Shown: positions 35,125 to 48,120 of the stretch, piece by piece
Layout: each line of letters starts with the position of its first letter
Position numbering within the stretch: position 1 is the first letter of the stretch
Assembly (NCBI GenBank): GCA_030549335.1
Contig: CM060194.1
Span: 38,767,171-38,831,170, forward strand
Length of the DNA stretch: 64,000 bases
Origin: Pontederia crassipes
Lineage: Eukaryota; Streptophyta; Magnoliopsida; Commelinales; Pontederiaceae
Direction: 5' to 3'
Notes under the pieces: generated by a model
What the model was told of the DNA's origin: nothing
What the model saw: the letters and a program-made list of their open reading frames with translations, nothing else
The model's database searches: none
Made by a program: the position numbers and the translations under genes

Positions 35125-36693
35125 CTAAGTAGTGGGCTTATCGAAAAGATGAGAAAATTCTTGACGCATTTCCGACTCGAGCTCCCATGTTGCATCATCT
35201 TCGTTATGGTGACGCCAAGCTACTCTGACCATGGGGACATCCTTGTTCTTCTGACGTTGCACTTTGGGATCCACTATATGCGTTGGATACTCAGCGAAGA
35301 TCAAGTCTGCAGCTATATCTGGCTCCTCTATCTTTAGAACATTTGCAGCATCGTGCTTGTACTTCTTGAGCATGGATACATGGAATACATTGTGCACTCT
35401 CCCATAAGATGGGGGTAGAGTCAGTCTGCATGCTGCCTCGCCTACCAGCTCGAGTATCTCAAATGGGCCTACATAGCGAGGACTGAGCTTTCCTCGCTTG
35501 CTGAATCTCATGACTCCTTTCATGGGAGATACCTTCAGAAGAACTTGGTCCAAAGCTTGGAAGATCTGCTCTCGTCTGCCTTTGTCAGCATAACTCTTTT
35601 GTCTTTCTTGAGCAGTCTTCATCCTTTGCTTAATCAATTCTATCTTTTCAGCATATTCCACTGCTTCTTTCACTTCTTCCTTACTCATGATCTTTTCCTC
35701 GCCTACTTCGCTCCAGTGGACAGGTGAACGGCAAGGTCGTCCATACAGGGCTTCAAATGGTGCCATACCAATACTAGAATGGTAGCTGTTGTTATAAGCA
35801 AACTCAATCAGATGAATGTGCTCATCCCAGCTACCCTGCCAATCTAGTGCACATGCCCTTAACATATCCTCTAGTGTCTGGATGGTCCTCTCAGATTGCC
35901 CATCTGTCTGAGGGTGGAAAGTAGTACTGAAGTTGAGCCTTGTGCCAAAGGCTTCCTGCATGCTCCTCCAGAATCTGGCAGTGAATCTGGGGTCTCGATC
36001 AGACACTATGGACTCTGGGATCCCATGGAGTTTGACTACTTCTGTCACATATAAGTCTAGCAGACTCTCCACTGATTGCTTCCATCGGATTGGAATAAAG
36101 TGTGCTGCCTTTGTGAAACGATCCACAACTACCCATATGGCATCATGACCCTTCTTAGTCCTAGGCAAGTTGGATACAAAATCCATAGTGATCTTATACC
36201 ACTTCCATTGTGGGATTTTCAAAGGCTTCAACTTGCCATATGGCCGCTGATGTTCAATTTTGACTTGTTGGCACACCAGGCATCGGGATATATATTTTGC
36301 TATCTCTTTTTTCATGTCCGGCCACCAGTAGCTGCGTTGCACATCCTTATACATCTTGGTGCTACCGGGGTGGATAGCGAACTCCGACTTGTGACACTCA
36401 TCCAGTACCTCTCGTCGGACATCAGCGTCAGGGGGAATCCACAACCTGTCCCGATATCTAATCCCTCCATCTGCAGAGATCTGAAAATTTGCTGGTTCAT
36501 TCTGGCACCTCTTCAGAACCTTCTGATATTCAGGATCTACTTTCTGAGCTGTTATGATCCTGTCAATTAAGCTGGGCTTCATCTGATGCATCATCCATAA
36601 AGCTCCATTTGTTCCCAGCTTGGGGCACCATTGCTCAATTTCTTCCAGCATCTCGTACTCCATAGCCTCATATAAGCTAGCGAGCCTTCCCAC
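35125..36693 (-). pseudogene. Integrase-chromodomain part of the Tekay-like polyprotein
   Basis: The 522-residue frame begins in the linker after RNase H. It carries the integrase zinc-binding His/Cys set (H101, H108, C138, C141), then the catalytic core with ITMDFVSNLP, VSDRDPRFTARFW and HPQTDGQSERTIQ, which contain the D-D-E residues. It ends with a chromodomain-like segment (VRVAWRHHNEDDATWELESE). Integrase inserts the DNA copy; the chromodomain is thought to guide target choice. It overlaps the end of the reverse transcriptase frame in a different phase, so a frameshift near 36600-36690 separates them. Confidence 0.9.
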
Positions 36694-37904
36694 TTCCTGC
36701 TTAATGCATCGGCGACTGAATTTGCTTTACCCGGATGGTAATTGATAGCGAATTCATAATCCTTGAGGAGCTCAAGCCATCGTCGTTGCCTCATGTTAAG
36801 ATCCCTCTGATCGAAGATGTACTTGAGACTCTTGTGGTCAGTGAAGATCTCGAACGTCTCTCCATACAAATAGTGCCTCCAGATCTTCAGAGTAAAGACC
36901 ACAGCCGCCAATTCCAAGTCGTGTGTGGGGTAATTGACCTCATGCTTCTTCAGCTGCCGTGAAGCATAAGCCACTACTTTGCCGTGTTGCATCAGGACAC
37001 AACCCAATCCTGTTCCACACGCATCACTGTAGACCACGAAACCTCCACTGCCTGTCGGTATAGTGAGAATTGGTGCCGAAGTCAGACGGTCCTTCAGAAT
37101 CTGAAATCTTTGCTCACATTTATCTGTCCAGATAAATTTTTCTGCCTTCTTTGTGAGATTTGTGAGGGGTGCAGCAATCTTGGAAAAGTTCCTAATAAAC
37201 CTCCTGTAATAACCCGCTAAACCAAGGAAGCTGCGAATCTCAGAAGCATTCTTCGGCCTAGTCCAATTCGTCACCGCTTCCACTTTTGCGGGGTCTACTG
37301 CAATGCCCTTCTTGGAGACTATGTGTCCCAAGAACATGATCTCCTTCAACCAGAATTCACACTTTGAAAGCTTGCCATAAAGCTTGTGTTGTCTCAGGAT
37401 CTCCAATACTATCCTGAGATGCTCTCGGTGTTGTTCTGGACTGGAAGAATAGATCAGAATATCATCCACGAACACTATGACAAACTGGTCTAAATATGGT
37501 CGGAAGACCCTGTTCATTAAATCCATGAACGCGGCAAGAGCGTTCGTCAGTCCAAATGGCATGACCAAGAACTCGTAGTGGCCATATCTTGACCGAAAAG
37601 TGGTTTTCGGTATGTCCTCCTCTGCCACTCTCAGCTGGTGATAGCCACTACGTAAGTCTATCTTAGAGAACACCGATGCTTTTGACAGCTGATCGAAAAG
37701 GTCATCTATCCGAGGCAGGGGGTACTTATTCTTCACTGTCACTTTATTGAGCATTCTATAGTCAATGCAGAGCCGCATGGAGCCGTCCTTTTTCTTGACA
37801 AACAAGACCGGTGCACCCCAGGGTGAGACGCTCGGTCTGATAAATCCCTTGTCCAGTAGCTCCTGTATCTGCTTCTTCAGTTCCTGCATTTTAGCAGGTG
37901 CCAT
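36591..37904 (-). pseudogene. Reverse transcriptase-RNase H part of the Tekay-like polyprotein
   Basis: The 437-residue frame contains the polymerase motifs [40 protein letters not shown] and the catalytic VDD at 146-148 (FVDDILIYS). An RNase H-like domain starts near residue 285, with Asp294 in [12 protein letters not shown]. The motifs look intact. The frame is disconnected by frameshifts near 37900 from protease and near 36650 from integrase. Confidence 0.92.
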
Positions 37905-39703
37905 GCGGTAGGGTGCTTTAGAAATGGGTGCAGTCCCAGGAGGAGCTCTATTTTAAAGTCGATTTCCCGTTTCGGTGGTAATCCGGATGTGTCCTCAGGA
38001 AACACATCTGGGAATTCCCGCACCACATCTATTTGTTGGAGCTCAGTGATAGGTGCATCCATCTTGACCACACTAATCAAGTACCCACAGCATCCTTTCT
38101 GCAATAACTTCTGTGCCTTGATCGCTGAGACAATGACTTTGTTCTTTGTTGATGGAGTGCCTCTGATCACTGCCTTAGGCTTACCTTGCGTCCCTATAAC
38201 GATATTCTTCTGTTTGCATTGCAAGGTTGCATCGTGATACGAAAGCCAGTCCATCCCCAAAATGACGTCATAATCCACCATGGGGATGACTATGAGATCT
38301 GCAGAAAAATTTTTCTTGTCTACATTGACAGGTACATTCGGGATGTACTTGGCAGCATGGAGAGTACCCATAGGTGTACTCACACACATAGCATGGGGCA
38401 TTTGCTTCTGAGGTAGACTAAGAGTTTGGGCACACGACTCTGAAATAAACGAGTGTGTAGCCCCAGAATCAAATAAAATAGTAGCAGACAAGTTGGCGAT
38501 CGGGAGGGTACCTCTAATGACATCATTGTCATTTTGGGCTGCATCAGCTTCCAGGTTGTGCACACTGATGAAATTTCTGATGAAATGTCTGAACTGTCCA
38601 CACTGAATGCATGCGCCGCTCAGTCTACGACACTCTCCATCATGGTGACGGCCACAGTGAGGACATAAAGGCTTCTGTGGCACTTGTGGCTGGCGTGGTG
38701 GCGGTGGCAGTTGTCTCAGTGGCTGTGCTTGCATTGGCGCAGGCCGTGGTTGAGCTTGAGCCTGTCTTGGAGCTTCTCTCTGCTGGTATGGCCTGTAACG
38801 ACGATCGCGGCGGTCGTTCCTCCTAAATGGCTGCTGATCATCCGTTCGAGGCCTGGGCTGCTCTATTGCTTTGGTTGGAGCTTTGGCCTTGTGTTCAGCT
38901 TGATCCTTTTTCATACGTGTGGCCAACCTCACAGCCTTCTCCAGATCTTCACAATCCCCAGACAGGACTTCAGTCTTCAGTGCCTGCTGTAGTCCATTAA
39001 TAAATCTGTTAGCCCTAATACGCCCTTCAAATGGCATCGGGCAATATTGCTCTAGTTGGATGAACTGGGTGTGGTAATCCGCCACAGACATAGTTCCCTG
39101 CTGCAGTTGCAGGAACTCCTCTTGTTTGTTGATGCGGTCATGTTCAGGAGTGTAGCGCGCCATGAAGGCCTTCTTAAATTCATCATATGATATGTCCTCT
39201 TCTTCCATCCCTCTGAACCTGGTGGCCCTTGTAGTTTTCCACCAGCCCATCGCAGTACCAGTAAGCATGTGTGTGGCATACAGGACCTTGCGTTCATCAG
39301 TGCATCTCATCAGCTTAAAAATCCGATCCATAGTCTCAATCCATTCTTCAGCCTTGAAAAAGTCCGCCTTCCCATCATAATGAGGCGGATGCAATTTCAG
39401 GAAAGCTTGGATGGTGTCTTCTACTGCTTCATGGCGTGCCCTCTGATTACGACGCCTTGACGCCGGTGGACTGTCTCCTGCCTGGCTACCCTCAGGTGGA
39501 GCAAACTCATCCACATGCTCCTCTAATGGTGCTCTAGCTGCGCGGCCTCCACCTCTTCCGCGGCCTGGCGCACGACCTCGGCCACGACCACATCCGCGAC
39601 CCGACTGGGCCCCCATCTCAGGAAGTGGGCCTTCCGATGCCTCATACAGATTTCGGTCCGCTCTGGCCATTTGCTCTTGAATACGCTCTGACCGTCGTGA
39701 CAT
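37877..39703 (-). pseudogene. Gag-protease part of the Tekay-like polyprotein
   Basis: This 608-residue frame opens with a basic RGRGR-rich N-terminus. The gag core follows around residues 100-230 (MLTGTAMGWWKTT, FMARYTPEHDRINKQEEFLQ, RFINGL), then a basic region and a degenerate zinc knuckle in which the last cysteine of CIQCGQFRHFIRN is missing. The protease follows with DSGATHSFIS at about 412 and VILGMDWL. The frame shifts near 37910, ending in non-homologous residues where the reverse transcriptase linker should begin. Confidence 0.92.
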
Positions 39704-39860
39704 GCTTATCCTCTATTCATACAATAAAATCATGCATCAATAAATCATAACTTATCTTAAACATAAACTTGACTTACATTACTTTTCGGCGATAGCACAT
39801 GAACCTTTTACCATACTATACTATTCTATACACTAGGACGTCAAGAGAGTCCTAACTTTA

Positions 39861-39873
39861 GGCTCAGATACCA
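39861..39873 (-). other. Primer-binding site of the Tekay-like element
   Basis: The minus strand reads TGGTATCTGAGCC four bases after the 5' LTR. It differs by one base from the usual initiator-tRNA-Met site. Confidence 0.85.
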
Positions 39874-39877
39874 TAAA

Positions 39878-41852
39878 TGTAACGCCCCCAAATCGACTCC
39901 CGCCACGTGACGAAGACCAATCTGGAGACGCTACGGCATGCTATAACTTGACCATAATATTGACCATATCTCAGTCAAGAACCGAGACACGTCAGCGGAA
40001 GAAAAGAAATAAAGATAAATTATAACTTTAATTATGGAAGTCTAAAAGTGGCTATGTCATTACTAAGAAATAAACTAAGTTCTACATCATGAATCTAATA
40101 TGCGGAAGGTAAATGAAAATTAATAAGTATTCTAAAAGCCCTATGGTTCATGTGCTGTCCTATCGCCAGAGCCCCATCACCACACGCCTACTCCACCAAG
40201 TTACTGACCTGGTCCTGTGAAAATTAGATACAGGGGAGGAGGTCCTCCCGTAAGTTTTACATCCTAGTGGGGAACCACATGATATACAATGCATGACATG
40301 AATATAATAATCAACGATAAATAATCATGCTTAACTTGAATGTGGAAGATAACATATCAATATCATGGATCATAATAAGAATAAGATCAGCGATATCATG
40401 AATCATGAGGATCAATAATACATAGTAAACTTGGAATCATGACATACTTGACTTGACTTGAACTTGAACATGCTTGTTGATCTTGGTTATTAATTAACAA
40501 TCAGGGTGACTTTGAGTGCCTTTAATTCTTGGGGTATGCCTAGCAAACGATACGGCCTTTTGCGGGTCAATGGGTGATCAAACCATGACCAAGGGAGCGA
40601 CCCTTATCTTGATGCACTTAGCTTGGACTGACAACCCATCATTAATCTTTCATTTGAACTTATTAACCACTTTTAGTATCTTGTCATTCTTTGTATCATG
40701 TGATGAAGAAGATATGATCGGTATGAGGTAAATCAAGACAAAGAGTTTATGGTAGAATTATAAGGAAATCAATAATGTTCATATCAAAATAAAGAGAGAC
40801 TAATGGGTGAAAAATCAAGGATTGGTTTGGCCTTCTTTTTACTCCCTCTTTCTTCCTCTTTCTACTATCACAGAAGTCCCTTTTTTTTAATTTCTGTGCG
40901 TGCCAAAACAATGGCCATTCTTTTTCTTTTTTTCTCTCTCTCACCACCTCTCTCGGTTTCTATTTGATAGAAAGCTATTTGACTTTCTCTTTTTTTTTCA
41001 TGGGGCGTCTAATATCTAATCATCTTCCTCACTTATTATTATTTTTTCTCTCTCTCCAATTCAGATAGCGCCCGAGAAATCCCCTTTTTAATTTTTTTTA
41101 TTTAAATCCTCACGGCCCTTTTTTTTCAATCTACCAGTAGTAATTCTAATAATAAAAATAATAATCAAAGAACATACGGATTCCCCCTATGTACTTTCGC
41201 TCTACTCTAAATCCTACACCATAGCAATCAATAATACAGAAATAAAACAAACAGAAATAAATATGCATACAAACAATCAACCAATCAAAGAATTCAAGAA
41301 ATCAAATAATTAAAAATGATAATTTGAACCCTATTCATATTCTTTTCTTTTCATAACGATTAGGGCACGAATTGGGATAATTCAGAGGTCAGGCAAGGTG
41401 ATTTCGATTCACCCACCTCGGTTCGCGGTTAATCCGTTCTTCAGTTCGTCGGAAAATCGATTAACGGCCGAGTCCCCTATTTTCGTCTCCCTGTGCCTTA
41501 TTTTCTACCGGCCGATCAGCGCCCTTGCACCAAGAATGACGAAAGAAAACTCCCTGCCTCTGCTCGCGTGGGAGGAGGACGAAAGAACTCGGAAAGGATT
41601 TGTGGGGGTGATATAAAGATTAATGGCCAATTAGTTTTTATCTACTCTAATCCCCTCGTGGTCAAATCCCATATGAAATAAATCTAATCGGATTACACCC
41701 CTCTCTGCGGATTGGTTTTTGTCTCCTATTGGAAAATAAATCTGATATCATTAATGTGATAAGATTTTATCCCCTCTCCTATTCGACTTTTATCTCTTAT
41801 TTCTGTTGGCCGATTCTTTTCTCCTTTTTTTTAACTGGTGTCGGTTATTACA
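39878..41852 (-). repeat. 5' LTR of the Tekay-like element
   Basis: It starts and ends like the partner LTR and is followed by CGTAG, the right copy of the target duplication. Confidence 0.93.
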
Positions 41853-44297
41853 CGTAGGCTATTCCAAGATAGATTCAACGAGTCTGTCTATCAGAGTCTT
41901 TTTCAATATGCAAACTTTACATATGCTTCCTCCCCACAATCACACTGATGGATGATTTTAGGACCGCCTGCAAACTCATCTGATGCATTTAGATATCATT
42001 AAAAGTTAAGATTTTTGCTTCACTTCTGCGACGTCGTTGACTTCTCACTTGGAGTTATAGGGCACTTGTTCTTCAAGTGTCTGACATCTCGGGGCATCTG
42101 AAAGTAGGTGAACATTGCAAGCCTCTTTTCTTCAAATTCAGAGATCATATTTTAGACATTCTGGAGGTTCATGCGTTAGAGACAATGTTGAAGAGCGTCA
42201 TTGAAATCTTTTTTGACTGGTGCCTGGATCATTTGATTTCAACACAATCGAATTATTTTTGCGGGGAAAGATGTCATTCTAAGCATATTGTACATCTCCT
42301 TTCTAATCGAGAAATGAGGTTTTGGCTAGTTTGATGACAACCACGTGATTTTTTTTTCTTTCAGAAAAAGATCGGTAAGACGGAATGGGCAGGAAGTCCA
42401 TTAAATTATTTAATATTCTATTTAGCATTATCTAGCTGGATATTTGCATGTGGATAGTGTGTGCAAAAGCGGAGCGCAAAATTAGCAAGAGATTGGATCA
42501 TGTAATAAAATGATAAATAAAGTGTCAAACCCATGAAAACTATTCTATCATATTTTATCTAATATTAGTTATACGAGGAAAACTGGACCATATTTAGTTT
42601 CCAAATAAAATAAAAATTAGCCAATCAAAATACAATAAAGTTTGTCATAAAATGGCATCTTCTAAGAAAGGAACATCTGAAATAACGATATAAATACTAA
42701 TATTAAATTTACTTTCGAAATTTTCATTAGCATGAAATGTGGCACATTCTAAAACTCTCCGATACCCGAAATTATTAATCTATTTAAATTTAAATAACAC
42801 ACTAAATTATATTTAAGAAATAATTAATTGATTATTACCAACGGGCCTTTGATGCTGGGCCATGAGACACGTGGACCCATTCGGTTATGTATTTTACGAA
42901 ATTGCACTCACCCAGTTTGAAGCGTCTCATTTTATTCAGTGTAGAAAACTCCAGACATGGAATAAAATAAGCCATTTTAATTAGATCATTATGTTTTTTA
43001 TTATTTAAACATTTTTATCCAATTACTATTTGCAAATATCACTAGTTCTTTTATCATAATCTCTCTCCGCATGCTTCACAAATCTATTTCTAATAAAAGT
43101 TTAACTTATTGCCGAAAATAACATTTTTCAAGAAAGATATAGGATAGCTATATTAATGTTAAATTTTCTTTTAAAATTTAGTGAGCATTCCATGTGGAAC
43201 ATTTTACCTCCCCTTTTATTATCACACTCCAGTTAATAATCTATTTAAATAATAAGCAAAAATATATTTAAATATTAAAATGTGAGTGGAACCAACCATT
43301 GTTATAATTGTTTCATTTTATTAATCAATTCTAATTTTGGTTAAACAAAAGTTTTAATTTTTATAATGCCACCGTGACATAAATTTTTGTACGTCTAATT
43401 TTTAGAATTTTAAAATAAGAATTTAATTAATAATGAATTGTATTGCATTATTTTCCTTTATTATTCTAATTTTTAAATAAAATTTTCGAAAATTGAAATT
43501 AATTTATCACTTTAAAAAATTAATGGTTATTTTTTGATTTAGGTCATGTTTGGCAAAGTTAATTATTTGATTAGAGGATAACGATTCAACTGAAAAATAA
43601 CGATACTACATATAATTTGTTCCGAAAAAATTTGATATTAGTAATATAAATATACCCAATTAGTTTATTGAATCCATGTTTACCACATAATATAATTAGA
43701 TATTATTTTATTATTATAAATGATATATAAAATAATATAAATAATTTAGTCATTTTTTATATGAAATAATTTTTAGTTATTATTTATCATATGTAATTTA
43801 AATTTTGTTCTAAAAAATTTCATGGATACATTAATTTTTAAAAAAAGTTATACAAAAATTTTTAGGTAAATTGTTAAATGTGTAATTAATATTGTTTTAT
43901 AACATTCATGTTGAGGATATATAACTTATATATAAACAGAGATATTTGATTCTTTAGCAACTATATTATGATTAATATTTATAAAGTATGCATGATACAT
44001 AGTTGTTATTGAATATCTCAGAATGCATTTTTAAGTAATTTTGTTATTATCATAGTTATCATTATCATTAAATTTGAATTCTCGATGGAGGGTATTGCAT
44101 ATTGAAATTTTCATATTTCTTTTAATAATTTTATTTTATTATTAATTTGAAATGTTGTTGGATACGAGAGGACTCCTTTGCATTCTCTTGCATCATCTGT
44201 ATTTGGACTTTCATTTTTCCAGTTGTGTAGTAAAATTGTTCATATCATTAGGAGTAAGATGTTTAATTCATTTTACTCAAGTAGGTTTTCCTTTTTG
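41853..44297. other. AT-rich intergenic DNA
   Basis: The first ~500 bp continue the unassigned repeat-like DNA left of the Tekay-like element. The rest is very AT-rich, with GGTCATGTTTGGCAAAG near 43542 as a possible MITE edge. No gene could be supported; an 85-codon frame at 42077-42334 has no recognisable motif. Confidence 0.4.
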
Positions 44298-45638
44298 AAT
44301 ATGGAAGTAACTGTAGTTTATATTGAGGGAATGATTGAAATGGATATGGAAGAACGAAATGAGGAAGAGTTAAATGTCGATAACTTTCAAAGTTCAAATT
44401 TAGAAAATACTTCTGATACATCAAAGCCATATGTGGGTATGACATTTGATAGTGACGAAGAAGCATATAAATATTATAATACATATGCTAGGATGGCCGA
44501 ATTTTATATTAGAAAATATGACGTACATAAGTTCAAAACTACAAGAAATATTATAAGAAGATATTTCGTTTGTTCCAAAGAATGACATAAGAATGTGAAG
44601 CAAAACTCTAGAAAGACACAAAGAAGAGAAGTTAGAGATGGTTGCCTCGTCTATTTATATGTTGGGTTAAGAAAGGATGAAAAGTGTGAGGTGAGAAGAT
44701 TTAAAGAGGAGCATAACCAATCTTTAACAACTCCTTCGAAAATTAAATATTTGCATTCACAAAAATAGATTCCAAAGAGTACTAAAGAAACTATTGTTAA
44801 CTTGTATGGATATGGCATGGGTCCATGAAGAATACCCAGAGCACTCTGGTGAGCCAGTTATAATAGTGCAAAATTATATATATCATATGAGAACAACAAG
44901 AAAAAGTAATCTTGGTACCAAATGTCTAAGCCCTCTTTGGTTGGAGGTGAAAGGAGGGAAATGAATGGGAAGAGATAAAAGGTGAATCAATTCTCCCTAT
45001 TTATTTAAATTAAGTTGGAGGGGAATGAATAGATCCCTCCTTTCCCCTTCATTCTCTCCCAATTCTTTCACTCCCAAATCGGGGTGAAAAGGATGGGAAA
45101 GACATACTCAATATGTATTTCGACTTTTAACCATATAAATTAAATATATAAGTATATATATAAATGATAGAATCGTTCAAATAAATTTATCACTTAACAT
45201 TCATTCTCTTCCCTTCTCTTTAATGATGTGAACCAAACAAAAGTAACTGTTCACCCTCATTCTTCTGCATTTCCTTTCCATTATTTATCTTCTCATTCTT
45301 AACCTTCCATTTTCTTTAATGAAATTTGAATCAAACAAATCCTAAATGTCCTAAATGTCATTTCGTATTTTCAGAATAAGATGAGCGTGGATCCATGTTT
45401 CTTCCACAAATGGGAGCTTGATGTAGATGGAATAGTTATGAACTTCTTCTTGGTCGATGGCAGATCAAGAGATACTTATTTAACTTTTGGTGATATTATT
45501 GTATTTGATACAACTTATCGGACTAACAATTTGTGAATGTCATTTGCTCCCTTCACTAGGATTAATTATCACAGAAGATCCTGTCTATTTGGTTGTGATT
45601 TACTGACGAATGAAACGGAGGAAACATTCATATGGTTG
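44298..45638 (+). pseudogene. FAR1/FRS-type (MULE transposase-derived) gene relic
   Basis: The open part carries the FAR1 DNA-binding domain start (PYVGMTFDSDEEAYKYYNTY, then FYIRKYDVHKFKTTRNI). A stop at about 44583 interrupts it, but the same frame continues with HNQSLTTPSKIKYLHSQ. After a MITE, the MULE-type transposase domain reads on, with DGRSRDTYLTFGDIIVFDTT and LFGCDLLTNETEETFIWL, broken by one stop. The relic ends exactly at the CACTA terminus at 45639. FAR1-family proteins are transcription factors derived from Mutator-like transposases; whether this was a host gene or a transposon cannot be told. It is not functional. Confidence 0.82.
44929..45345. mobile_element. MITE inserted in the FAR1-type relic
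   Basis: The insert starts TAAGCCCTCTTTGGTTGG and ends CAAACAAATCCTA, an imperfect inverted pair. AATGTC lies at both edges as a possible short target duplication, repeated twice on the right. The FAR1 frame stops at the left edge and resumes at the right edge. Exact ends are uncertain by a few bases. Confidence 0.6.
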
Positions 45639-46589
45639 CACTACAAGAAAATGGGCGATTAGCGATGCGAAGTAGCGTCGCAGATTTAGTGACGCTACAT
45701 CGATGTCACTAGCACCTTCATGGCGTCCAATTTGGGTCCCAACGAAGAGATGCTATTTGCCTCTAAATAGCGTCTCATTAGCATGTTCTTATCTATTCAT
45801 GAAATAGACGCTAACGAAGGCGCCTTGGAGACGCTATTATTGTGCGCCATGGAGCGAAAATGCGCGGGAGAACCTAGCGTCATGCTCGCGTCGACATCTC
45901 TCAACGCTAACCTCGCGTCGCATACATTGCGGCTCTAAGGAGACTCTATCTGGCGTCACATGTTTAAACGACGCTATGTAGACGCCAATGTGATTACTTG
46001 GAAGCTATATATAGGTTATCTATATTTATATCGCTATTTGTTTTATATTTAAACCCTAAACCCTATATACTATATATACTATATGTTAACCAATAAATAA
46101 ATTAAATATTATATTAGTATCTTCAACATATATATGTATTCATACGTGATTACCTATATTATATATATATATGTACTACATGATTACATATATATGTATT
46201 TCTACATCATAGGAGTGTTCCTAAATATATAATTTGTTACCTATATTATATATGTTATTCATACATACAATATATATCATATCTTAATTATGCATATATT
46301 ATTTTTGTATTCTTAATCATAAAATTATGGTAGTTGAATTAAGAGAGTGATTTGTTACAAATTATCCCTCTTAGCGCCACCGTGGAGACTCAATAGCGTC
46401 AAGTTAACGTCCAACTAGAGCCGCCGACATTGTCGAAGTTATGGTGACACTATTGACGTCTCTGTAGCGTCGCCAACTTGAGACGCGAATAAATTTTAGA
46501 CGCTAGTTCGATGCTACGGGGTCGCTAAACTTCTTTAGCGATTGAATAGCGTCTGTATTGCGCCGTCGTAGCCGACTTTTTATCACACT

Positions 46590-47080
46590 CGCTTAATCGG
46601 ACACATATAGACATATAAATATGCATATATACTTATACTTCTATATAATAAGTACATATATACATATTATTATCACTTAATCTCATACATATAAGCATAT
46701 ACATACATATATACACTTGGAATACGTATACATATACACGTTATCTATATATGACTCGCACATGTATAGACATATACATACATGTATATACTTATAATAC
46801 ATATACATAAACTTGTTGTGACTTAATCTCCCACACGTAGACATATACATACACATATATTACATATACATAAATACATATATATATACACACACACACA
46901 CACACGCACACAATTTTGTTGTAGGCACATATACATATAGACTTATAATTTTATATACATACATAATAGATTGTCGGAAGGAATAAAACAACTGGAACGG
47001 GACACAATGCGATGAGACGCTATATTGATAAATAAAATTACTTACATAATAGAAAATTTGAAATAGAAAAATAATTAGCG
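46590..47080. other. ATACATATA-rich low-complexity block in the outer CACTA element
   Basis: Alternating TACATATA-type sequence with a CACACA run (about 46890-46912) interrupts the AGCGTC repeat zones. No coding sequence. Confidence 0.5.
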
Positions 47081-47329
47081 TCTCTCTGGCATCACAATCT
47101 TGAGACGCTAAATCATAATCGACGCCCCTATGACGCTATGGAGTCACTACGGTATCTTAGCGATACATTAGCCTCTCTATAGTGCCGCATTAGCTGAATT
47201 TTTATTACTCTTTTTAATGCGGTGCCTACATAGCGTCTACGTAGCATCGCGTTTCGGGGAGACGCTAAAGAATTTACTTAAATCCCTAACCCCTTTTCTT
47301 CATTTTCACTATTTACTATTTACTATTAC

Positions 47330-48062
47330 CCCTCGGACGCCCGACGCCCGACTCCCGACGCCGACGTTCGACTCCTCCACCGCCTCTGCCTCCGCCACCT
47401 CCTCTGCCGCCATTCCCCTCCGCCTCCTCCGCCGCCATCCGTCTCCTCTGCCGCCATTTGCCTCCGCCTCCTCCGACTCCGCCGCCTTCCGCCTCCTCCG
47501 ACTTCGCCGCCTTCCGCCTCCTCTGCCTTTAGCCTCCTCCGTCTCCTCTGCCTCTGCTGCCTTCGCCCTCTGCCTCCTCCACCATGCCCCTCCGCCTACT
47601 CGACCGCCTCCTCCACTGCGCCCCTCTGCCTCCTCCACCGCGCCCCTCTGTGGCCTCCGCCTCCTCCACCACACCCCTCCATCGCCTCCTCCACCACGCC
47701 CCTCCGCCTCCTCCACCGCGCCCCTCCGCTGCCCTCCACCGCCGCCTCCGCCTCCTCCACCACTCTCCGCCTCCTCCGCCTCCTACTCCTCCGCCGGCCT
47801 TCCATCGCCTCCTCCGCCTCCTGCTCCTCCTCCGCCGCCGCCCTCTGCCTCATTTGCATCCTCCGCCTCCTCCGCCGCCCTCCACCTCATCCGCGTCCTC
47901 CGCCTCCTCCGCCGCCCTCCGCGTCCTCCTCCACCGTGCCCCTCCGCCTCCTCCACTGTGCCCCTCTGCCACCCTCCACCGCCACCTCCTCCTCCTCCCT
48001 CTGCTTCATCCGCCCGTCGACTGTGCTCCTTTGTCGATTGTCGCCCACCACCTTCCTCCACC
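47330..48062. repeat. GC-rich minisatellite-like tract (CCTCCGCCTCCTCCACC units)
   Basis: About 730 bp of degenerate CCTCCGCCTCCTCC units keeps long frames open on both strands. The plus-strand frame (47217-48098, 293 codons) is almost only Ser, Pro, Ala, Leu and Arg. It could be a first exon of the outer CACTA gene, since AAGAAGGTACGAG at its end resembles a splice donor. The simple composition makes a repeat by-product more likely. Confidence 0.6.
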
Positions 48063-48120
48063 GATGTCCGCCGCCCGCCGCCATCCCTCTTCGGTTAAGA
48101 AGGTACGAGCCCGCCATCAT

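Larger units (their letters stand above)
33114..41852 (-). mobile_element. Tekay-like Ty3 chromodomain retrotransposon (8.7 kb)
   Basis: Two long LTRs (33114-35084 and 39878-41852) start TGTAACGCCCC and end GGTTATTACA. They are very similar, with scattered changes and small indels, suggesting a recent insertion. The flanks CCTAG and CGTAG are a 5-bp duplication with one mismatch. On the minus strand the primer-binding site TGGTATCTGAGCC follows the 5' LTR (39878-41852). The interior runs gag, protease, reverse transcriptase, RNase H, integrase and a C-terminal chromodomain-like segment, the order of Ty3 chromoviruses. Two frameshifts break the polyprotein. Confidence 0.93.

Noticed and set aside
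42077..42334. 85-codon frame right of the Tekay-like element
   Set aside because: No family motif could be read, and the flanks look like old repeat DNA.
46050..46066. AAACCCTAAACCC, a telomere-like string
   Set aside because: Only two units; telo-box-like strings are common in plant DNA and do not indicate an interstitial telomere.
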